Positions 24,152-32,499 of a DNA stretch of 64,000 nucleotides are shown piece after piece. Where the stretch lies: positions 234,140,201 to 234,204,200 of the forward strand of contig NC_133649.1 in the NCBI RefSeq assembly GCF_009905375.1. The letters are read 5' to 3'. The notes beneath the pieces are model-generated. The model was not told the DNA's origin and did no database searches. It saw only the letters and a program-made list of their open reading frames with translations. The position numbers were made by a program, and so were the translations under genes. Position 1 is the first letter of the stretch; each line of letters opens with the position of its first letter. This stretch comes from Apium graveolens. Its lineage: Eukaryota > Streptophyta > Magnoliopsida > Apiales > Apiaceae.

Positions 24152-24661
24152 TGATATGGGCCTAAAATTAGCCTAGAAATATAATTAATATTGAATTAAT
24201 TAGACCTGGTATTTTCCGGTAACGAAGCTCAATTAACGAGGCCCAAAACTCTGATTATTTATTAATTTCGTAATTAATAAATTAGGGAGATTAACAGCTC
24301 ATTAAATGAGTTCAGTCAGTGATGTAAATCTATAAAAGATAGCCCCAAGGGCACCTACACCAACTAGGAATCTGATTCCTTTATTTTAGGACTTTAAAGT
24401 CTATCCAAAGTCTGAGAACTTGATCAACAAGTCTCCTATCCCTAGTCCAATTCAAGGACTCTCAACATCTATATAAAGGGATCTACCCATCAATCAGAAC
24501 TACGTTTTTTGGCTTGATTCTCTAATTCACAGAGATACGTAGGCATCTCGTAAAGGCAAAATTAAGCTATGAAACACGAGAGCATCCATTAAAGGCCTTG
24601 AGCTCCCGAATCTTAGTAATAAATACAGCAATTAATATACTCTAGTTTTTTATCCATAACA
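24152..24661 (+). repeat. 3' LTR of the Retand-like element (510 bp)
   Basis: It starts TGATATGGGCC and ends CCATAACA, followed by the CCGGT target duplication. It is about 96% identical to the 5' copy by eye, with a TATA box at 24470-24477. Confidence 0.93.
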
Positions 24662-24777
24662 CCGGTGTTGATATCCAGTGACCAGTTTTTGGTGAGGATT
24701 CCGTGTATCCACCTCCGGACACACCCGACACTCCACCCGTTGAGGGTGAGGAGCCTGAAAACTATTACCTTCACTGA
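24662..24777 (+). pseudogene. C-terminal fragment of the Athila env-position ORF
   Basis: The first five bases are the duplicated CCGGT target. The frame that ends at 14579 resumes here, has a stop four codons after the duplicated target (TGA near 24679), and reads on through a Pro-rich acidic tail (PPPDTPDTPPVEGEEPE) to TGA at 24775. It is too short to add functional information. Confidence 0.6.
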
Positions 24778-25850
24778 GGATAGTGAATATTTTAAGTTTG
24801 GGGGTAGTAGATGAAGGAATATATTTTGTGTGAGCATTATAACATGATCCCTTAGATGATTTTCCGAGTGACTTGTGATATTGATGCTAGTGTAGTGATG
24901 TCGTGTTTAGAGATGTTAAGTCGTATTAAGTTAATTTACATACTAGAGACACTTGTATTTCACTACGTCTTATAGGTTGCTAGAGTGCTAGATCTTAGTC
25001 ATGGTTTGTTGGTTTGTCGAGGTTTAATCGCTTGTTTATATTTAGAATTTAGGATATTCTCTTAATAATAAAAGATATGGATATTTAAAAAATTAGAGAA
25101 AATTGGATTTCATTGCTAGTTGTATTGCTAGTTGTGTGGCTAGGTGTCAAATGGCTAGTAGCCGGCTCATTTTATATGAGTAGTCTAGGGTTGAATGAGA
25201 TGGAGCGAAACGCACTCATTCAGAAATTCGTTAAAAAAAAGAAGAAAAAAAGAGAAAAAGAGAAAAAAAATAAGTGTTATGTATAATTGATCACGAGTGG
25301 GCTCTTTAGTACTCGAGTTATTAAGTTCATAGGGGACTTTGTGCCTAGTGACCTAAGGCTTTTATAGTCTGGGATCCGCTAACCTAACGCTCGCTACATG
25401 GGTACTATTGTATAAGTCTTTTGTGGACCTCACTCATTGCACGATCAAATAAGCATATATGTTTGTTTTGTTTTGAATAAAAGCATGAATCCATATAAAT
25501 CTCCGATATAAAAATTGAAGTGTTATAAATTATTTTGAGTCTAGCTTTTATTCTGTTTATAAACTTGTGATTGTCTTGATAAGTAGTGAGTCATAATTAT
25601 TGACCTAGTTGTGATAGTATATCTGTAAGAATCTGTACACACGCACGTCTCTAGTTTGTAAGTTGATTTGTATGATTTAATTGGTCTTATGCGAGTAGTT
25701 GCATTTGCTGAAGTATTGCTTGTCGATTGGTTTAGTTATTCAATTGGGATCGTTGTATTCATATTGGTTGCATTCATGCAATTTTATTTTCTTGTTCTTT
25801 GAGTCTGTTTATGCTTGAGGACAAGCATCGATTCAAGTTTGGGGGTACGT
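24778..25850 (+). other. Athila 3' untranslated region with polypurine tract
   Basis: This is a non-coding stretch of 1.07 kb. It opens with a PPT-like AAGTTTGGGGGTAGTAG (24794-24810), holds an A/G-only tract at about 25231-25272, and ends with the likely real polypurine tract CAAGTTTGGGGGTACGT (25834-25850) before the LTR at 25851. Two G-run tracts of the same form are typical of Athila 3' ends. Confidence 0.65.
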
Positions 25851-26098
25851 TGAGTGGCATTTATGACACTTTATAGTGCTCTAATAAGCTTTGAATTGAT
25901 GCATTTGTACTCAAGTTGTTAAGTGTTTTAACTTGTTTTCTAGTGTTTTTGCATTTCAGGCATTAATCTGTGAATCAGGTGAATTAGCATTATTTTGGTG
26001 CTAATTTGGTGTCCAGGTGGTGTTGGAATAAAAGCTCGTGAAAATCCGGCTTGATGCAGCAAGGAAAAAGATAAAATCTGAGTTTTTCCCAGAAGGAC

Positions 26099-26184
26099 GG
26101 CGGGCCCGCGCTGTGATAGCACGCGACCGCGCCAGGATTCTAGAAAGGCAGCGCGCCCGTGCTGTGATAGCGCACGCCCGCGCC
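26099..26184 (+). repeat. Two GC-rich units upstream of the Athila LTR TATA box
   Basis: GGCGGGCCCGCGCTGTGATA and its continuation (26099-26133) and a second unit at 26151-26184 match the three units at 13043-13180. Both share the GCGCTGT..TAGC centre with GC-rich arms. Confidence 0.75.
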
Positions 26185-26255
26185 GGTACGAAAAGTATGA
26201 ATCCTGATTCTAATTCGATTCTAAGTGGGGAGACTTCCAGATTGCAAAGGGCTGC

Positions 26256-26263
26256 TATATATA
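26256..26263 (+). promoter_or_regulatory. TATA box of the Athila LTR
   Basis: TATATATA lies about 405 bp into the LTR, 72 bp after the last GC-rich unit. Confidence 0.55.
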
Positions 26264-27295
26264 TTCAGATAAGAACATTTTCATGAGAGAGACGTACCAG
26301 AGCGCAAGGAGAGCTGTAAGAAGACCGTTTTTAGCACGATCCAACGAAGACGAAGAAGATGTTGTTTTTTTACTTGTGAACCTTTGTTTTAAGTTGTATT
26401 TGGATGCTAGTTTACTTACTTGTGAACCTTACTCTTGTTTTGTTCTTGGTTTTATTTATTCGTTATAAAGAATACGTTTGTTATACCATGCTTTTATCGA
26501 AACCCACGTTGATGATGAGTCCGATTATGGGCTAATCGTTATCGTGGGTTCTAGCGGATTTATTTATGAATTTCTTTAGTTAAATTGTATCGATGCCTTA
26601 GTATATGGTGATTGATTGATATCCTAGTATTGGTTGTACGTATTCGTCTTATGAGCGTCGCGAACTTATAAGATAGTGTGTTAATTCTATATGAAGTGAC
26701 AGTAAATTTAAGGATTTAGAACTTGCCATGCTAGCATAGGTTCATGTATTTGTTATGCATGATTCTTAGGTAATTTTAACCATCTTACTTGCCCTGTGTA
26801 TTCAAGATAGATAACTTATGCTTAAACCGTTATGTTGTCAAATTCTATAGACATATAGGGTCTTAATATAATTGGTGTCTATTCATCTTCTATCTCTTTT
26901 GTGAATGTCAGGTAGTATGGTATTCATGCAACGAAAGTTGGCGTTTATCAGTTTCGTGTTATCTAATTAGTGTCATCATCATTACATTCTAATGTTGAGA
27001 ACAATAAGGCTATTGAATGAAGTATTTAATGAAGTTATAATCCCATGTTTGTCATATAAATTAATTTAATCAATCGTATTCTCGTAGTTATAATTGTTAG
27101 CTTAATTCTTAGTTATAAACAAACTCAATTTGTTATCGTCTTAGCAATTGAATAATAACCATACATTGTTGCTTAAGTGCGCAAATTAATTAGTTCACCA
27201 ATAGAGTCTCTGTGGGAACGAACTAGAAAAGATTCTATACTACTTGCGAACGCGTATACTTGCGTGTATTATTAGCGTGTGTTTAGCGAATAACA

Positions 27296-28442
27296 AACTC
27301 CCCCTTATTTAATTATATGTTGACAACGGTATACTCACATCCTTAGTACTTCCTCCGAAAATTCTCGGAAGTACATATATATAGATATAAAATGAGCTAT
27401 TTCCCTCAACAAGCAAAACACTTGGGTAACTTCGATGTGGTTCGAGTTCTTGGTATATGATAGAATTCTTCAAAGGACTTGGAGGGGTAGACTCTAGTAC
27501 GAAGAGTACTAGGGAGACTACCTAAAGGTACCGTAGGCGAAGGTACTCTGTGTACTCAGGAATTTGTGAAGTATTTGTATACCCGAAATGGGACACGTAG
27601 CCCGAATGCGACAAGGGTGATAACCGGGATATGAAGGTTTCGTCCTTCTACAAGTAGAAAAGGTTACTATTTCTGTATTACGACTGATCATCGTATGCGG
27701 TGGCTCCAGTAAATGTCCTAAATTCTTCCAATTGGAATTGTGATGCAATACTGTAACCCAAGCCTAGGTGCTGGGTTTACCATTAAGGTATTCTCAGGAT
27801 AATAAGTTAACAAAAAGAATGTTTTCAAAAGAAGGTGTGTATCACCGAGGAAAACTATTTTAAATAAACATATTTATCGTATATGGAATTATACATGAAT
27901 TTCTCATACAGTCTTTTCATACTGTACATTATTATGCTGGGCATTATAGCTCACACTTGTTTTCTTAAATTGACACAACATAACAGTGAATCAAGATGCC
28001 TATCATGAAACTCACGGCCAGGAAACGGGTAGGAAATGGCTAGCTATGTCATAGGATGTTTAATGATGCACCTCAGGTAGATTGGATAAGCTGGATTGGT
28101 TTTTAATTATTTTTAGTCCGGCTTATTTACAAGTATGACTGATGTAAGATAATAACCAAGAGACGAATATTTGGCCGTCGGTCTAACCTTACATAAAGGT
28201 TACTTCTGCGGTAAGACTTAATCACTTTTGGGATTGTAATAGTTATCACTTTGTGTATTGATACACTCTAGTAATGCATGGTTCATTTCCAAGACAATAA
28301 CCTGTAAGTGTGTGTGTGTGTTTTGATAAGTGTGAGGTCGTAAAGGTATGAGTATTATATATTGTGGTACGAGATAAGTGTTATACAGGATTCAGATGGC
28401 GTGGCCTCCTAGATCCCTGACCCCGGATTTTGGGGCACCACA
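27296..28442 (+). repeat. Degenerate 3' part of a chromoviral LTR
   Basis: Several blocks align in order with the last 1.4 kb of the LTR at 51417-55532. These are GCGACAAGGGTGATAACC with CTACAAGTAGAAAAGGTTAC (compare 54376-54430), a GGGCATTATAGCTCACACTTG block (compare 55081-55100), CAGGTAG..GCTGG (compare 55220-55245), and the end CCCTGACCCCGGATTTTGGGG (compare 55506-55525). No primer binding site follows, so it is a 3' LTR or solo-LTR remnant. Its 5' part stops exactly at the Athila LTR edge, as if Athila had inserted into it. A GT microsatellite lies near 28308-28321. Confidence 0.65.
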
Positions 28443-29202
28443 AGCTACTATTGTATATTATGATGCATTAGGTTTTTTAAATATTGATCATATACGTCCG
28501 TCATGTATTCTACACAAAGGTTGTAATAGTCTATACTAATACCATAAATAGCAACCGCTGACATCAGCAAACTGTCAAGTGACATTCTCTCAATTTTTTC
28601 CAATACTAACATTAAGTACTTATCTATTTCATTATTAATTAGCTCACTAAGTTATCATATACCAGCCTCTCATTTAAACCTCCTCATCTCTCTTAGTTAA
28701 TTAGTTCTCACTAATTATTAAACTCCGTTAATTCTCTCTCTCTCTCTCTTTATTTTATTTTTATTTTTTCATATTTATTCACAAACACCTTTTACATATA
28801 TCATCATAAGTTGTTCACAATTCAGATAAAGTTTATATATTATATGTAATCCAAAAATATATTTAAAAATTATAATACTTTTCAAAAAAAATTATAAATT
28901 GTAACTTTAAAACGTTAACACATCTTTAGCAGACCGTTAAATGATCATTTATGCGAATTTGACATAAACTTTACTCAGCTCAGCGGCGCATATTCAAATT
29001 TTTGAGAAAAAAATAGTATGCAAAGTTAACTTATAAAGCAAGTTTTTTTTTATAATTTGGTAATAAGATTGACATGACAATATTATACTCTTTTTATTTC
29101 ATTTTTATATTTTTTGTAGTATATTTTAATATTATATATATGAATAGAATTCTCAAAGATTAGAAAAGTGACAAAATTTGGTATCAAAATAATATATATA
29201 TA
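28443..29202. other. AT-rich interval without recognisable gene
   Basis: I see no coding signal or element ends. A CT microsatellite lies at about 28734-28749. Confidence 0.5.
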
Positions 29203-29609
29203 TGAGAAATGTTCTATGGAGATCACATTTTTGTCGGAGACCTCGAAGATCACCTATGTTCTGCAATCAAAATATTATCAAATATATTATTTTGTAAAGT
29301 ATGTTTTATAAATATCACTAATTCATTAAAACTGTTGAAGATCATTTAAATTTAATAAGTATAATGTGTATGTTCTGCAATTTGAACAAATATTCTGCAA
29401 ACTAAACAAGTTTCATAGAATAAAATTTTTTGTAATGTTGTACATGCAATACATGCATGATTTTCAAGATTTTGAATAAAATAATGATCTTTCTAGAATA
29501 TAATTTGCAAAACAATATATTTTGCAATGTTTTTATGCAAGATTTTAGTTGCAGAACATAAGTGGTCTCCGTGGTCTACATCAAAAACGTGGTCTTAGTA
29601 TAATTTGAC
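29203..29609. mobile_element. MITE-like inverted-repeat element A (about 0.4 kb)
   Basis: The left end (GGAGATCACATTTTTG, then GATCACCTATGTTCTGCAA) is complementary to the right end (CAGAACATAAGTGGTCTCC, then AAAAACGTGGTCTTA) over about 50 bp with mismatches. The core is AT-rich with several TGCAA/GCAAAAT words and no ORF. TA-rich runs flank both sides, so the target duplication cannot be read. I cannot assign a superfamily. Confidence 0.6.
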
Positions 29610-29624
29610 TTATATATATATATA

Positions 29625-30033
29625 GTAAAATTCTCTAGAGTCCACTTCATTGGAGTCTTGGGGTCCATATATGTTCTACAATTAATATATAATGTAAAAC
29701 ATTGTAAAATATATTATTTTTCCAATCATGTTCTGCAAAAATTATTATTTTAATGATAATCTTACAAATCTCATATATTTTACAAGTAAAACTTTACAAA
29801 ATATATTGTTTTATAGAACATACTTAATTTGCAGAACATTCATTTTCACATTGCAGAATATAATATGTTTTATAATATTATACTTATAAATATATTGAAT
29901 TTGCAAGATTTTTATTAAAATAATGATGTTTGTAAAATATGTTTCATAGAATAATATATTTTGCAGTATTATTTGTAGAACAAAAATGGACTCTATGACT
30001 CCAATTAAATGTTGGACTCCGTAGAACTAAACC
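29625..30033. mobile_element. MITE-like inverted-repeat element B (about 0.4 kb)
   Basis: The left end (CTCTAGAGTCCACTTCATTG, then GGGGTCCATATATGTTCTAC) pairs with the right end (GTAGAACAAAAATGGACTC, then CCAATTAAATGTTGGACTCC). The length, layout and internal GTTCTGCAAA and GCAAGATTTTTATTAAAATA-like words match element A. The two are sister elements lying 15 bp apart. Confidence 0.6.
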
Positions 30034-30115
30034 CATATATATATATATATATATGTAAATGATCAAATAGAAACTAAACTTAATATAGAAATTAGAAACT
30101 AATCCAAGTCATTAA

Positions 30116-30701
30116 GGGGGTGTTTGGTTGGTGTCAGGGAAACGGAATGGAATACAGAAAGGGAAAGGAAGGGAAAGGAAAGGAATGATCCTGAATTGGT
30201 TTACTTATTTGGTTCTGATCCGGAAACGGAATGAAAAATTACTTGATATATTGATATTTGATTTTTCTAATATCATATAATGTAAAAGGATTCAATTTAT
30301 TTTGTATTTATAACAATATAATTTATTTACATTAAAATAAATTAAAAAATTAATTTATAACATTTTTTTTGAAAAAAATTAACATATAAATTATATATCA
30401 AAATTATTTTTAATTTATAAAGCTAAATAAAAATTATTTGTTATTTTTGAAAAATAATTTACGTATTTATCTATTTTTTGGGTCGCAAAATTTAAAATAT
30501 AAATAAAGTGAAAAAAATTAAGTTGGAAAGGGAAAGCAAATACCTACGGGAGATGGGGAATGAGCATGGTGGGATTTGGGGTAAACCTAAAACTTAAAAG
30601 AGGGAAAGGGAATGACAATATTTACTAAACAAACATCAACAAAGGAATTAGTGTAACTGATTCCCTTTCCCTTTGTTAATTACCCTAAACCAAACGCCCC
30701 C
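30116..30701. mobile_element. Tourist-like MITE (PIF/Harbinger type, 586 bp)
   Basis: The termini are GGGGGTGTTTGGTTGGTGT on the left and the complement of GGGGGCGTTTGGTTTAGGGT on the right, flanked by TAA on both sides (30113-30115 and 30702-30704). The GGGGGTGTTTGGTT terminus and the TAA target are the Tourist signature. The interior is AT-rich without a transposase, so it is non-autonomous. Subterminal A/G-rich GGGAAAGG words occur on both arms. Confidence 0.85.
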
Positions 30702-31539
30702 TAAATCAATCTAATCTACTTGTCCCCCTAAAAAGCACCACACACAACTTATTTGCACCCTCCCACACACAATCTCAGCTTTTTCCCTTCATTTTTAATT
30801 TGATTTTTCCTTTCAAATGGTAAGTTTTTTTTTAAATCCGACTTTACTATATTTTTCTACATCTCTCAACGATCGATTTGCATACCATATGTGTTATATT
30901 TCGAAGTAATTTTTTTAAAAAAATATTTAATTTCTAGTTATTATTCTAAAATTAGTTTCTATTAGAGTAGTTTCCTACACACACATATATAATTACAAAA
31001 TTAAATTTATAAAACTGTGCATCACTTGATAACTAATCTAGTTTCTTCTTCTATCGGATAGTTTCGAATCAATGCAATAATTTTGTTTAAAACTTAAATT
31101 AGGATAAAAGGAAATAATGTTAAGAGAAATTTTTTTCAAAAGAAAGGGAAAATATTTTTAAACTTTGTATTAATTTTGTTTAAAACTAATTACTTGAAGT
31201 GAGTTATTTTTTTCTATTTAAATCTTAAGCAAACATTAAGATGACAATTTCGATTCCTTATAATAACATCCTAATTTTGATGATATTAATCTAAAACTAG
31301 GAAATCATAAGATAACAAAGTAAACAATACTTAAAAAATATATATATATATATTCATATTTAATTTAATTTAAAGATATCCAGTTTTTCTACCATTTTCA
31401 ACATATATAAAAGTAATGTATGAGAAAGAAAATTTGAAAATATCATAGAACACAATAATAACCGATACAAAAAAGTACGAAACAAGACTAAACTCGTTCA
31501 TTTGGGAATCTAATATATAATAAATAAATGATAAATTTA
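30702..31539. other. AT-rich interval between MITEs
   Basis: There is no supported gene. The sequence at 30920-30980 is partly complementary to 30050-30110, so the Tourist MITE may lie inside an older inverted-repeat element. Confidence 0.4.
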
Positions 31540-31655
31540 GGGAGTGTTTGGTTATAGGTAATTAATGAAGGGTAAGAAAATAAATTAGACTTATTCACTT
31601 TGTTGATATTTGTTTAGTAAAATTTGTTTTCCCTTTTTTAATTTTAAATTTTTGC
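31540..31655. mobile_element. Truncated relative of the Tourist-like MITE
   Basis: GGGAGTGTTTGGTTATAGGT and the following 100 bp match the reverse complement of the right arm of the MITE at 30600-30701, including TTGTTGATATTTGTTTAGTAAA. Only one end is present. The rest is missing before the Sirevirus LTR at 31711. Confidence 0.7.
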
Positions 31656-31710
31656 CCGGGTGAGCATCGAGCAGGTCATGATCATCTTTGGCTGCTAAAT
31701 TATCTTTTAC

Positions 31711-32318
31711 TGTTAGGTCACACACACTGTAGAAGGGGGTTGAATACAGTGTATAGCACAATCAAATCGAATTCAAATAACTACAAGTAACAGAAAACAG
31801 ACTTTATCCAATACATTAAACTCTGTTACAATATGGAAATGTCCTCTCTCAGTGATGAACAAATATCACGAGAGCTGCTAAGGTTACAATGAATAATATT
31901 CTCGATAATGATAACACTTATAGTGTAAATCCTATGTTTGTGTTTATATATCACGCAGTTACAAGATAATCGCTAATTGATATGGAATATAATTCTGCTT
32001 CCTAAAATATATCAATCAGTTATCTTTTCTTCCAAGTATTCCATTCTTCACAGAATACCTTCTTCATGCATATCTCTTCTTACGTTTGTCTTGATCTTCT
32101 TTCCTTTCAATCAACCGCCTTCCTTATCTGAAAGTTTCCTTTAAGTCCTGATATTATCTCCTGATAAGTATCTCCTGAACCTTAAGTACTGATAACTTAA
32201 GTTCTGACTTCAGTATAAGTGTTGATTTCAGTTAAGTACTGATATGTCATGTTTAAGTAAGATCTGAAAAACTAAACATAAATCATATTAGACATGACAT
32301 TATCAAATATATCTAACA
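31711..32318 (-). repeat. 3' LTR of the minus-strand Sirevirus (608 bp)
   Basis: On the minus strand it starts TGTTAGATATATTTGATAATG at 32318 and ends CCTTCTACAGTGTGTGTGACCTAACA at 31711. A TATA box lies at 31950-31943. It holds several TAAGT(A/T)CTGAT-type words. The left flank TTTAC (31706-31710) would be the target duplication. Confidence 0.85.
31943..31950 (-). promoter_or_regulatory. TATA box of the minus-strand Sirevirus LTR
   Basis: The minus strand reads TATATAAA, followed by CACAAAC. It lies about 370 bp into the 608-bp LTR. Confidence 0.55.
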
Positions 32319-32330
32319 ATCTCCCTCAAC
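32319..32330 (-). other. Polypurine tract of the minus-strand Sirevirus
   Basis: The minus strand reads GTTGAGGGAGAT immediately before the LTR start TGTTAGAT. Confidence 0.75.
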
Positions 32331-32499
32331 TTGTAAATTAGCATAATATACAAGTTTAACAGATATTTGATGATGTCAAAAACATTAAGTACAAATGCAT
32401 GAGAATTTGACTAGATAACTACAACTTACGGTCCTTAAAGCTTTACCAACTTTAACTTCTGATAACAACTTCAGTCTGTATACATATCCGAATTTGAGC

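Larger units (their letters stand above)
14580..24661 (+). mobile_element. Complete Tat/Retand-type Ty3/gypsy element nested in Athila
   Basis: The 10.08-kb element has 5' LTR 14580-15088, a primer binding site at 15091, gag, protease, RT, RNase H, a second (archaeal-type) RNase H and integrase. A 3.3-kb region after pol carries an antisense gene and tandem repeats, then a polypurine tract and 3' LTR 24152-24661. The extra RNase H, the absence of a chromodomain and the antisense ORF point to the Tat lineage, Retand-like branch. By eye the LTRs differ by about 21 substitutions (about 15 transitions) and one 1-bp indel over 509 bp, near 96% identity. All major ORFs are interrupted. Confidence 0.88.
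8729..27295 (+). mobile_element. Athila-type Ty3/gypsy element, split by a nested element
   Basis: Two blocks, 8729-14579 and 24662-27295, form one element interrupted by the Retand-like insertion at 14580-24661. The order is gag C-terminus, protease, RT, RNase H, integrase, GC-rich spacer, env-position ORF, long 3' untranslated part, polypurine tract and a 1445-bp 3' LTR. The DLGAS-type protease, the gag phrase KAITLRSGK, the [15 protein letters not shown] linker and the LTR ending TTTAGCGAATAACA are Athila-like. The 5' LTR and gag N-terminus are missing and should lie beyond the left-hand chromovirus. Confidence 0.85.
25851..27295 (+). repeat. 3' LTR of the Athila element (1445 bp)
   Basis: It starts TGAGTGGCATTTATGACAC and ends GTTTAGCGAATAACA. 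A TATA box lies at 26256-26263, just after two GC-rich units (26099-26133 and 26151-26184). The short frames at 26038-26468 are chance readings of this promoter region. The partner 5' LTR is outside the window, and the right flank AACTC (27296-27300) would be the target duplication. Confidence 0.82.

Noticed and set aside
26038..26468. Two Arg/Ala-rich frames in the Athila LTR
   Set aside because: They are readings of the GC-rich units and the leader after the TATA box. The true LTR ends enclose them.
30820..30900. Possible host-gene start (ATGGTAAG with a donor-like site)
   Set aside because: No ORF or downstream exon can be followed, and the area is AT-rich MITE territory.
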